From Deltaproteobacteria bacterium (lineage in GTDB: Bacteria; SAR324; NAC60-12): a stretch of DNA of 39,959 nt. The stretch's first letter is position 1; every line of letters begins with the position of its first letter. Both the position numbers and the translations under genes were made by a program. Below are positions 34,012-39,959 of the stretch, in pieces. The notes below the pieces were generated by a model. It saw only the letters and a list, made by a program, of their open reading frames with translations, ran no database searches and was not told the origin of the DNA. Location: positions 2,385-42,343 of the forward strand of contig NYTS01000048.1 of assembly GCA_002683655.1 (NCBI GenBank). Direction: 5' to 3'.

Positions 34012-35028
34012 ATGCCCCTTTGCAAAAATCATCACGAATTTCTCCAAACAGTTCAACTTCTGTTAGCCCTGATCATCATTGGTTCTCTGCTTAGCTGGAC
34101 TACCCTAGCGGCTGAAGAAAGCAAAAACCCAATCTCAATCGAGGGACAGGTCCAAGTTCCCCAGGGAGTTTCCCTCTCCGAAGGCCTGGATGTAGTACTG
34201 ATCAAATTCGTACTTGATCCTAGCGGCGAAGTCGTACCCGCTGGTCCAGTTGGACGAACCAAGACCGACGATATAGGTCGCTTTCGCTTCGAGGACCCTC
34301 CCCGGGATGACCGAGCCGGATACCGTCTGGGAACTCGATTTGAAGGAAACCTCTATAGCTCCGAGGTTTTCTTCATGCGTCCGGGACAACAACCGATTAC
34401 TGTGGACATCCGTCTACCGTCCACCAGCTTCGTTACCAGCGCACTGGTCTTCAGTGAGTCTTCGTTGTTCTTCGAGTCCAATATTGATCAACTTGTCGTC
34501 ACGGAGGTCATCAGCGTCCAGAATCCGACCGAGGACAATATTCTCAGCACCCAATCTCCCTTGTTGATGGAACTACCGAACGCACATGAGAACTTTCGTG
34601 TTCTCGAAGACGGTCCGGAAACCTATCAACAGGAGGGAAATCAATTGCGCTGGACTCGTGGCTTTCCACCAGGAGACACACAACTGCTCTTCCAATACAC
34701 CATTCCTGTTTTTCTGGGCAGTCACTTGCTCCAGAAGCGCTACGCTCATCCACTGGATCGGGTCAGCGTCTTCACTCCAGTCAAACGTTTGGATGTGAAT
34801 TCTTCCCAATTGACCTTCCAGGGGAATCAAACCTTCGGTGATGTCAACTTTCTGGCGTGGAGGGCACAAGCCAGTGATGCCAGCCTGTTGGAGATCAGGA
34901 TTTCCAATATCCCGGTGGACTCTCACAACTATGCTTTTGTTAGCTTGGCTGTCTTCCTGACGTTGCTGCTGGCGGTTGGTTGGTTCTTCTGGCGTCGAAT
35001 GCCTAGAACCGGGTTGGTTCAAAAATAG
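34012..35028 (+). CDS. Exported single-anchor protein of unknown function
   Basis: A 338-aa protein from the ATG at 34012, chosen because it begins a clean signal peptide (HEFLQTVQLLLALIIIGSLLSW, cleavage near TTLAA-EE); the frame extends 25 codons upstream without conserved features. The mature part has beta-rich segments resembling a carboxypeptidase-regulatory-like fold (SIEGQVQVPQGVSLSEGLDVVLIKFVLDPSGEV ... GRTKTDDIGRFRFEDPP), then a second beta region, and a C-terminal helix, AFVSLAVFLTLLLAVGWFFWRRMPR, which would anchor it with a short basic cytoplasmic tail. The fold assignment is tentative. Its last 10 bp overlap the end of a small minus-strand gene. Confidence 0.75.
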   Translation: MPLCKNHHEFLQTVQLLLALIIIGSLLSWTTLAAEESKNPISIEGQVQVPQGVSLSEGLDVVLIKFVLDPSGEVVPAGPVGRTKTDDIGRFRFEDPPRDDRAGYRLGTRFEGNLYSSEVFFMRPGQQPITVDIRLPSTSFVTSALVFSESSLFFESNIDQLVVTEVISVQNPTEDNILSTQSPLLMELPNAHENFRVLEDGPETYQQEGNQLRWTRGFPPGDTQLLFQYTIPVFLGSHLLQKRYAHPLDRVSVFTPVKRLDVNSSQLTFQGNQTFGDVNFLAWRAQASDASLLEIRISNIPVDSHNYAFVSLAVFLTLLLAVGWFFWRRMPRTGLVQK

Positions 35029-35186
35029 TTAAATAAAGCCTGCGTTGGGTGGCAGGAACGATAAATTCGGCGCAATTCCCGAGGATCTGCCGAATTCAGG
35101 GCCTCTTCATAGGGGATCTGGTAGTACCGTTCCACCATCTTTCGAAACCTCAACACGCTATTGTGACTGTCAAAAATAAAACTCAT
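35019..35186 (-). CDS. Small protein of unknown function (55 aa)
   Basis: MSFIFDSHNSVLRFRKMVERYYQIPYEEALNSADPRELRRIYRSCHPTQALFNYF is written in parts here: it opens MSFIFDSHNSVLRFRKMVER and ends RSCHPTQALFNYF. The start at 35186 has a near-perfect Shine-Dalgarno (GGAGG, complement of 35194-35198) seven bases upstream, which is strong support for translation. The sequence is soluble, with two likely helices and no membrane segment. The function is unknown. It lies antisense to nothing except a 10-bp overlap with the exported-protein gene, and is divergent from the GTPase gene at 35240. Confidence 0.65.
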   Translation of the reverse strand: MSFIFDSHNSVLRFRKMVERYYQIPYEEALNSADPRELRRIYRSCHPTQALFNYF

Positions 35187-35239
35187 AAGACAACCTCCAA
35201 AGAAAAATAAAGCACGTTCTCTTCCACTCCTCAAAAATC

Positions 35240-36847
35240 ATGCCAACTCCTGAACCATCACCCTCTACAAACCATACTCGCGGAAGGTCTATTGTCCTGC
35301 TCTTACTAGTGATTTTCCTGCTCTTGCCATGGCTTGGACTGATCGGACTGGGCTTGCTCTGGCTGGAAGAACGTCAGTGGCTTTGGTACGGCACCGGGGT
35401 GATTGGGGCAACCCTGTTGATTGGTGGAATTGGAGTCCGCTGGTCACTTCGTGGCTGGAAACCCAAATTGGTGACCAAGCTCTTTGCTGCACACTGGCCC
35501 CACGATACCCAGCCTCTCTGGGAGGCCATCCAACAGCGAGCCCGTCAGGCCACCCAGCATCCAGAGTTGCTACAACAGCCAGCTCATCTTCAGGAACAAC
35601 TCCTACAGGAAATTCAACGAGTCGCCTCTCACTTTCACCAGGATTCCTCTAAAGCTCTACTGGAAGTTCCTCTACCTGCACTGCTCCGTATTGTGGAACG
35701 GGCTGCGCTAGATCTCCGACGTGATTTGGAGACTCATCTGCCCGGAGCCCACTTGCTGACGATCCACGATCTATTGCGCACTCGACGACTATATCTGCTG
35801 GGTAGTGACCTCTACGCACTTTACCGGGCTCTCTCCTTCGGATTGGCACCACAGGCGGCAATTTTACGAGAAATCCAGGGCTGGTTCAGCAGTGAACTAT
35901 TGAAGGCTTCCCGGCAGGAAGTATCTGGTTGGTTGCTGGAGGCATTGTTCGAACGCGTCGGTTACTATGCCATTGAATTGTACAGTGGCTCGGTGATGAT
36001 CGAAAAAGCGGATTTACAGCAATATCGTAGCTCCACGAGTACAGCGGACCTGCAACAACAGCAATCCCATACTGAGTCGCTGAATCGAGAACCCTTACGT
36101 ATCCTGATCCTCGGACAGGTCAACTCCGGCAAATCGAGTCTGGTCAATGCGATGTTTGGCAAGTTGCAGGCAGCAACCGATGTGCTTCCGGTGGAGCAAG
36201 GCCTGACTCCCTACCTGCTGGAACAAGATGAACTCCCCCAGGCGCTTGTGCTAGACTCTGCTGGCTTTGGTCTACATGCAGATGAAAAACTACCCAAGGC
36301 CTGGTGGAAAGCGGCTCGCAGTTCCGATGTGCTACTCTGGGTCTGTGCAGCCAATCAGGCCGCTCGGCAGGCTGATAAACGATTACTCGACCAACTCCGT
36401 GAAGAATTCCGCCAAGCCAACCTACCCTCTCCCGTTCTGTTCGTGGTTCTGAGCAAAATCGACCTGCTCCGTCCCCTTCGTGAATGGGAACCACCCTACG
36501 ACATCGAACAAGCCCTGCGTCCCAAGGCCCATTTGATTCGTCAAGCCCTAGAAGCCGTCGCCCAGGACCTGGAAGCACCGACAGAGAGCGTGATTCCAGT
36601 CTGTCTGGAGCACAGGAAAGTCTACAACGTTCAGGAAGCGCTGATTCCCAGTATCCTTGGAAGCCTGGAGGAATCACTGCGGCACAAGTACCTGCGTTGT
36701 CTGCCAGACCTACAGTCTCGTCAAAATTGGGAGCAAAGCTGGGAACAGGCACAAGAGGCTGGACGCCTAGTTGCCAAGGGAGGATTACGACTGGTGCGTC
36801 GTGCTGCCCACAAGGTCAGCGAGTGGGAAGAGCGCATCAGTCGCTAG
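35240..36847 (+). CDS. Membrane-anchored Era/dynamin-like GTPase
   Basis: A 535-aa protein. Two N-terminal helices (SIVLLLLVIFLLLPWLGLIGLGLLWL and WYGTGVIGATLLIGGIGVRW) anchor it in the membrane. A helical region covers about 80-285. The GTPase domain follows: G1 GQVNSGKSSLVNAM at about 292-305, G2 threonine probably in the GLTPY stretch, G3 DSAGFG and G4 SKIDLL (N/TKxD as SKID). It ends with a helical, basic segment (LVRRAAHKVSEWEERISR). GTPases of this type remodel or survey membranes in other bacteria, but this subfamily is not characterised as far as I know. It ends 9 bp before a convergent gene. Confidence 0.83.
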   Translation: MPTPEPSPSTNHTRGRSIVLLLLVIFLLLPWLGLIGLGLLWLEERQWLWYGTGVIGATLLIGGIGVRWSLRGWKPKLVTKLFAAHWPHDTQPLWEAIQQRARQATQHPELLQQPAHLQEQLLQEIQRVASHFHQDSSKALLEVPLPALLRIVERAALDLRRDLETHLPGAHLLTIHDLLRTRRLYLLGSDLYALYRALSFGLAPQAAILREIQGWFSSELLKASRQEVSGWLLEALFERVGYYAIELYSGSVMIEKADLQQYRSSTSTADLQQQQSHTESLNREPLRILILGQVNSGKSSLVNAMFGKLQAATDVLPVEQGLTPYLLEQDELPQALVLDSAGFGLHADEKLPKAWWKAARSSDVLLWVCAANQAARQADKRLLDQLREEFRQANLPSPVLFVVLSKIDLLRPLREWEPPYDIEQALRPKAHLIRQALEAVAQDLEAPTESVIPVCLEHRKVYNVQEALIPSILGSLEESLRHKYLRCLPDLQSRQNWEQSWEQAQEAGRLVAKGGLRLVRRAAHKVSEWEERISR

Positions 36848-36856
36848 TGATTCAAC

Positions 36857-37042
36857 TCAGAGGGTCTCACAGTTGCGGTGGGAACCATCACAGAACGGTT
36901 TCTTGTTGGAGAGTCCACAGCGACAGAGAGCCACTGTGCCTTCTTTTTCAATTTCGTTTCCTTCGGAATCCACCACAATGACTTTGTAGCCCTTGATCAT
37001 GTAAGGGCCCTTGGCTGACATCTGAATGCGTATTTCTTCCAT
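36857..37042 (-). CDS. CDGSH iron-sulfur domain protein
   Basis: A 61-aa protein with the complete mitoNEET-type [2Fe-2S] motif: C40, C42, C51 and H55 in CRCGLSNKKPFCDGSH. The three-cysteine, one-histidine cluster can accept and donate electrons or clusters. The N-terminal half (MEEIRIQMSAKGPYMIKGYKVIVVDSEGNEIEKEG), shown in part, is a beta strand pair common to small bacterial CDGSH proteins. AGAGGA lies about seven bases before the ATG on the minus strand. It stands alone, convergent with the GTPase gene and divergent from the polyamine operon (250-bp gap). Confidence 0.9.
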   Translation of the reverse strand: MEEIRIQMSAKGPYMIKGYKVIVVDSEGNEIEKEGTVALCRCGLSNKKPFCDGSHRNCETL

Positions 37043-37203
37043 TATTCCTCTGAGGATGGGTTGTTTGTGTCCAGCGGCAACTGGATACCGCTTCTTCCAG
37101 TTTGACCAAATTGGATAAAATTCCTAGTCCAGAAATATTCTTCACGAAAATCTTGCATTCTCAAACAGAATATTGAATTGTGATCAGCCTTCGCTCAAAT
37201 CGT

Positions 37204-37287
37204 TGTTATCACGACTAAAAACGTTACTGATAACATCAGGTTGGGGAGAAGTTGGTTCTCCAATCTGATGATTCACCCATGCTGGAG
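37204..37287 (+). promoter_or_regulatory. Structured leader of the polyamine operon (inverted repeat and alternative hairpins)
   Basis: Three overlapping elements precede the gene at 37293. (a) An 8-bp inverted repeat, TGTTATCA at 37204-37211 and TGATAACA at 37228-37235, with a 16-bp spacer. (b) A long hairpin: CATCAG 37234-37239 pairs with CTGATG 37265-37270, G40 pairs with T64 as a wobble, TTGG with CCAA and AGAA with TTCT around a GTTGG loop, giving 15 pairs with a two-base bulge. (c) CTCCA 37258-37262, inside the 3' arm of (b), is complementary to TGGAG 37283-37287, which contains the Shine-Dalgarno of the next gene. (a) and (b) share bases 37234-37235, and (b) and (c) are mutually exclusive. 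Regulation is inferred; no known riboswitch class is recognised. Confidence 0.4.
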
Positions 37288-37292
37288 CAGTT

Positions 37293-37577
37293 ATGGATCC
37301 CGAAAAACAGTGCCAGAGCAATGCGGAAAGGCAACGCACCTACCGGCTCAAGCTGCGAAAGAAGGGATTAGAGAGAGTGGAAATCAAACTATCGAAGGAG
37401 AGCAAGCAACTCCTCAAGAAGCTTTGTCGTGATTTTGACATGAATCGGCACCAGCTCGTTCAGCGTTTGCTGGTTCGTGCGGCGGTTGCCGAGCGCAGCG
37501 CCCCGGAGTGGCTCCGTAGTGAGAAGAAACTCCCAGCCGGCCTGCACGCCTCTGAAATACCACCACCCGCTACCTAG
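37293..37577 (+). CDS. Small putative ribbon-helix-helix DNA-binding protein
   Basis: A 94-aa basic protein. Residues about 9-27 (SNAERQRTYRLKLRKKGLE) match the N-terminal arm of a widespread group of small regulators, followed by a beta strand, VEIKLSKES, and two helices (KQLLKKLCRDFDMNRHQLVQRLLVRAA), which is a ribbon-helix-helix arrangement. The C-terminal 25 residues are Pro-rich. GGAG is placed 5 bases before the ATG. It is first in a plus-strand run with speD-like, speD and speE (54 bp to the next gene), so it may regulate polyamine synthesis and itself, possibly through the inverted repeat at 37204-37235. A hairpin, CGGAAT ... ATTCCG at 37584-37606, lies in the gap after it. Confidence 0.65.
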   Translation: MDPEKQCQSNAERQRTYRLKLRKKGLERVEIKLSKESKQLLKKLCRDFDMNRHQLVQRLLVRAAVAERSAPEWLRSEKKLPAGLHASEIPPPAT

Positions 37578-37631
37578 CCGTAGCGGAATGTGGAGAAAAT
37601 ATTCCGAACCCCCTGACTGAAAGGAGTTTCC

Positions 37632-38054
37632 ATGCTACTGGAACACAAGCACTTGATCGTCCGTGCCGAAATTCACCATCCCCCCTGCAACCCAAGCGCA
37701 ATGGACGACTGGATGCGCCAACTGGTTCAAGACATCCGTATGAAAGTGCTGATGGGGCCCTTCTCAGTCTACTCGGACATGCCTGGCAACCAAGGCCTGA
37801 CCAGTGTCACCATCATCGAAACCTCGCACATCGCTGTTCACGTTTGGGATGAAGTCTCCCCTGCCCTGATGCAGATGGATGTTTATTCCTGCGCTGAGTT
37901 TGATCCCCAACTGATTTTTGATCGTCTCCAGAGCGACTTTGGCCTCGCCAAGCTGGAGTGGAAATTTATCGACCGCGAGCACGGACTGGATGAGATCCCT
38001 CTCAGCCGACCCATGCCTTTCCCGATGCCCGGTCTGCTCGAAGCAGTTGCCTGA
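37632..38054 (+). CDS. Divergent SpeD-family pyruvoyl enzyme (possible ornithine/arginine decarboxylase)
   Basis: A 140-aa protein of the S-adenosylmethionine decarboxylase family. Counterparts of all three catalytic residues can be aligned: the pyruvoyl precursor Ser65 in IIETSHIAVHVWDE, His70 and Cys87 in DVYSCAEFD. The context differs from the canonical enzyme: ESH becomes TSH at the self-cleavage site, HTWPE becomes HVWDE, and FTCG becomes YSCA. The C-terminus (LEWKFIDREHGLDEIPLSRP) is also different. Work on SpeD homologues has shown that some have become pyruvoyl-dependent ornithine or arginine decarboxylases, often next to a true SpeD. That role fits here and would supply putrescine, but is inference. 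AAGGAG lies 5 bases upstream of the ATG. Confidence 0.8.
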   Translation: MLLEHKHLIVRAEIHHPPCNPSAMDDWMRQLVQDIRMKVLMGPFSVYSDMPGNQGLTSVTIIETSHIAVHVWDEVSPALMQMDVYSCAEFDPQLIFDRLQSDFGLAKLEWKFIDREHGLDEIPLSRPMPFPMPGLLEAVA

Positions 38055-38082
38055 ACGGTTCACACTCAATAAGGAGTTTCTG

Positions 38083-38538
38083 ATGGAACAAAATCTTTCT
38101 ACCCTCAACAACTGGCCGGCCTACCATAACCCGGATGACGAGCAGGATGCTCAGGACCACTTCATTGTCCGTGACGGCGTCTCCTGCGCAGGCGCTCACC
38201 TGATTGTCGATGTCTGGGGCGCAGATCAGCTGGACGATCTGGAACTGATGGAACACGCGATACGAGAGGCAGTCGAGGCTGCCAAGGCCACCCTACTCCA
38301 CATTCACCTGCACCACTTCACTCCCAACGGTGGCATTTCCGGAGTGGCTGTGCTGGCTGAATCACACATCAACGTGCATACCTGGCCGGAGCGTCAATTT
38401 GCGGCTTTCGACATCTTCATGTGCGGTGATGCCAAACCAGAGCTGGCGGTCGAGGTGCTACGAACTCATTTTCAGCCCGGTCAATTCCAGGTGCAGGAGC
38501 TGTTGCGGGGACATACAGGGAGCTATGGAGACATTTAG
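38083..38538 (+). CDS. speD: S-adenosylmethionine decarboxylase proenzyme
   Basis: A 151-aa pyruvoyl enzyme that makes decarboxylated AdoMet, the aminopropyl donor for spermidine. It self-cleaves before Ser94 in GISGVAVLAESHINVHTWPE; His99 and Cys114 (DIFMCGDAKPE) complete the catalytic set. The motif order and spacing are canonical for the class 1b bacterial type. A 30-residue acidic N-terminal extension (STLNNWPAYHNPDDEQDAQD) precedes the conserved VSCAGAHLIVDVWG. The ATG at 38083 is chosen over upstream in-frame starts because AAGGAG ends six bases before it. It follows the divergent SpeD by 28 bp and overlaps speE by 14 bp. Confidence 0.94.
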   Translation: MEQNLSTLNNWPAYHNPDDEQDAQDHFIVRDGVSCAGAHLIVDVWGADQLDDLELMEHAIREAVEAAKATLLHIHLHHFTPNGGISGVAVLAESHINVHTWPERQFAAFDIFMCGDAKPELAVEVLRTHFQPGQFQVQELLRGHTGSYGDI

Positions 38539-39382
38539 CGAGAAGCTCTACAAGGGCTACAGCCAACACCTAGAGATCACCGAGGTGCTCTTTGAACAAC
38601 GCACAGAGCACCAGCATCTGATCATCTTTCAAAACCCCTGCTTCGGTCGAGTGATGGCTCTGGACGGTGTGGTCCAGACAACTGAGGCTGACGAATTCAT
38701 CTATCACGAGATGATGGCCCATGTGCCACTGTTGGCGCACGGTCAAGCCACGGAGGTGCTGATCATCGGAGGGGGGGATGGTGGCATGTTGCGAGAAGTG
38801 GTGCGACATCCGAACGTCAAGCGAGTAGTGCAGGTAGAAATCGACCAGGCCGTGATCGAGATGTCGGAGCGTTTCCTGCCACAGCATTCCCAGGGGGCCT
38901 TTCAGGATCCACGGGTAGAGATCGTGATTGCCGATGGCCTGCAGTTTGTCCAGGAGACCTCACTTCGTTTTGACGTGATCATCTCTGATTCCACCGATCC
39001 CGTGGGCCCAGGAGAAGCCTTGTTCACCAAGGGCTTCTATGCCAACTGCCATCGCTGCCTCAAGCCGGGAGGAATCCTGGCAACCCAGAACGGCGTCTGC
39101 TACATGCAGCTCCAGGAGGTGCGTGACACCTACCAGCGCCTGCGGCCCATCTTTGCTGATGCCACCTTCTATGGCGCAGCGGTACCGACCTATGTTGGGG
39201 GCATCATGACCTTTGCCTGGGGCAGTAACAACCCGGCATATCGTCAAGTGTCCCTGACCACGTTGGCAGAGCGCTTCCAAGCTGCAAAGCTGCAGACTCG
39301 CTACTACAATCCCGCGATTCACCAGGGAGCTTTCGCCCTGCCCCAGTACATCGTGCAGGCGCTGCAGGAGGTGGTCTCCTAG
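38525..39382 (+). CDS. speE: Spermidine synthase (polyamine aminopropyltransferase)
   Basis: A 285-aa enzyme that transfers the aminopropyl group of decarboxylated AdoMet to putrescine. The family marks are present: QTTEADEFIYHEMMAHVPLL, the nucleotide-binding GGGDGGMLREVVRH at residues 82-95, VEIDQAVIEMSERFLP, VIISDSTDPVGPGEALFT with the catalytic aspartates, and a C-terminal PTYVGGIMTFAWGS. It starts at the ATG at 38525, inside the end of speD; longer in-frame extensions are not conserved. The start has GGGAGC nine bases upstream. The 193 bp from its stop to the tmRNA (39383-39575) contain no gene I can support and no clear terminator. Confidence 0.95.
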   Translation: METFSEKLYKGYSQHLEITEVLFEQRTEHQHLIIFQNPCFGRVMALDGVVQTTEADEFIYHEMMAHVPLLAHGQATEVLIIGGGDGGMLREVVRHPNVKRVVQVEIDQAVIEMSERFLPQHSQGAFQDPRVEIVIADGLQFVQETSLRFDVIISDSTDPVGPGEALFTKGFYANCHRCLKPGGILATQNGVCYMQLQEVRDTYQRLRPIFADATFYGAAVPTYVGGIMTFAWGSNNPAYRQVSLTTLAERFQAAKLQTRYYNPAIHQGAFALPQYIVQALQEVVS

Positions 39383-39575
39383 CCAAGATTGCTACAAAAG
39401 TCATGGTTCTCTGCTGGGAACACCGAGGCCCAAAAGGGTGTGGGTGACTTGCACAACACCACTCGAGCCCAAGCTCACTCTAGCGCTGACCAAGAAACAA
39501 GGACGGTTCCCTTCTTGAGCTGGGCGATTTCAGTGGCACAAATCCACAAAGCTGCTAGTTTAAAAGACCTGTTGT

Positions 39576-39946
39576 GGGGGTGTCCCGGTATTCGACTGGG
39601 TGTGGAACTCACTGAGAGCAAGCCGTGGGTGATGAACGTCCACGTAAATACGGTCATCAAAATTATAGCTGCAAACAACAGCGACTACGCTCCGGCTCAC
39701 GCAGCAATAGCTGCCTGAGTAGGCGTCTCGTGGAGGTAGGCCCGAGGGCCTCCGTTGAGGTGTAACCCTTTACTTGGGCTGGTCTGGCTGGGCTTCTGAC
39801 AGTCAGATGAGATCAACTGGAAGTGTACAGACGTGAGGCGGTCGATTGCCGACACCGACTGTGAAAACGAAAAGTTTCGACTAAGCTTGTAGCGCTTCGT
39901 GGGAAAGCATTTCAGGACGCGAGTTCGACTCTCGCCACCTCCACCA
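39576..39946 (+). ncRNA. ssrA: Transfer-messenger RNA (tmRNA), one-piece form
   Basis: A 371-nt tmRNA, which with SmpB frees stalled ribosomes and tags the nascent protein for proteolysis. The tRNA-like ends are complete: GGGGGTG at 39576-39582 pairs with CACCTCC at 39936-39942 (one G-U), followed by discriminator A and an encoded CCA (39944-39946). The T arm, GCGAG-TTCGACT-CTCGC, is at 39919-39935. Pseudoknot PK1 is visible: CGTGG/CCACG (39624-39628 with 39640-39644) and TGATGA/TCATCA (39630-39635 with 39654-39659). The tag frame begins at GCA 39671 and ends at TGA 39716-39718; it codes ANNSDYAPAHAAIAA, 15 residues. The usual ending is LAA or VAA; here it is IAA. The first, uncoded alanine comes from the charged tmRNA. 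Confidence 0.94.
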
Positions 39947-39959
39947 TTTCACAACTTTA

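Noticed and set aside
36144-36752. A 202-codon open frame on the minus strand within the GTPase gene.
   Set aside because: It lies wholly antisense to a clearly coding P-loop region and its translation has no recognisable motif; it is a shadow frame of a gene with high G+C third positions.
39389-39718. A 109-codon frame after speE.
   Set aside because: The second half is the tmRNA itself and the frame ends at the tag stop codon; it is explained by the RNA gene.
1-39959. CRISPR arrays, transposases, prophage genes, toxin-antitoxin pairs and tRNA genes.
   Set aside because: I looked for regularly spaced repeats, transposase-like motifs, and T-arm plus CCA patterns. The only hit was the tmRNA 3' end. 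The small DNA-binding protein at 37293 has no toxin-like partner beside it.

Overview
The window looks like a chromosome segment from a free-living Gram-negative bacterium. It starts close to a replication origin, because the classic rpmH-rnpA-yidD-yidC order opens it. HflK, a classical two-domain ArgA, LepB, a GT9 heptosyltransferase-type gene and a proton-pumping complex I point to a proteobacterium-like lineage. A marine delta-type or SAR324-like group would fit, but that placement is a low-confidence inference. No tRNA, rRNA, CRISPR array or insertion sequence was found. One RNA gene, a one-piece tmRNA, sits at the right end.

Layout. (1) 1-4.3 kb: ribosomal protein L34, RNase P protein, YidD, the YidC insertase and a BatA-type membrane protein, all on the plus strand. 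(2) 4.3-6.7 kb: a large unrecognised glutamine-rich, probably helical protein on the minus strand, divergent from dxs. (3) 6.8-8.8 kb: dxs (isoprenoid precursor synthesis). (4) 9.0-15.7 kb: an AT-rich surface-glycan block with a flippase, FkbM methyltransferase, three glycosyltransferases and a second methyltransferase, most with TTG or GTG starts. It looks laterally acquired. (5) 15.9-20.8 kb: a small ZapB-like coiled-coil protein, an exported TPR protein, argA (minus) and a membrane glycosyltransferase that overlaps argA head to head. (6) 20.9-27.0 kb: housekeeping genes lepB, map (with a SEC-C zinc motif), hflK (no hflC), rsmA, yhbY and metG. (7) 27.0-33.3 kb: a compact nuoA-B-C-D-H-I operon. 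It carries only the connecting module plus NuoA and NuoH of complex I, and a long tandem-domain ThyX-like protein follows 12 bp later. (8) 33.3-37.0 kb: poorly characterised genes: a cytoplasmic protein, an exported single-anchor protein, a 55-aa protein with a strong Shine-Dalgarno, a membrane GTPase and a CDGSH iron-sulfur protein. (9) 37.2-39.4 kb: a polyamine operon consisting of a structured leader, a small putative DNA-binding protein, two different SpeD-family proteins and SpeE. (10) 39.6-39.9 kb: ssrA.

How the genes may work together. The right-hand operon could be a self-contained spermidine module. The second SpeD has the canonical AdoMet decarboxylase motifs. The first keeps the pyruvoyl serine, histidine and cysteine but has a different pocket, so it may be a SpeD-derived ornithine or arginine decarboxylase. 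SpeE would then join the products. The leader before this operon can fold into mutually exclusive structures, one of which would mask the first Shine-Dalgarno. Other points worth following are a 24-bp perfect palindrome inside yidC, the tandem ThyX-like protein after the split nuo operon, the unknown 799-aa protein, and the unusual tmRNA tag.
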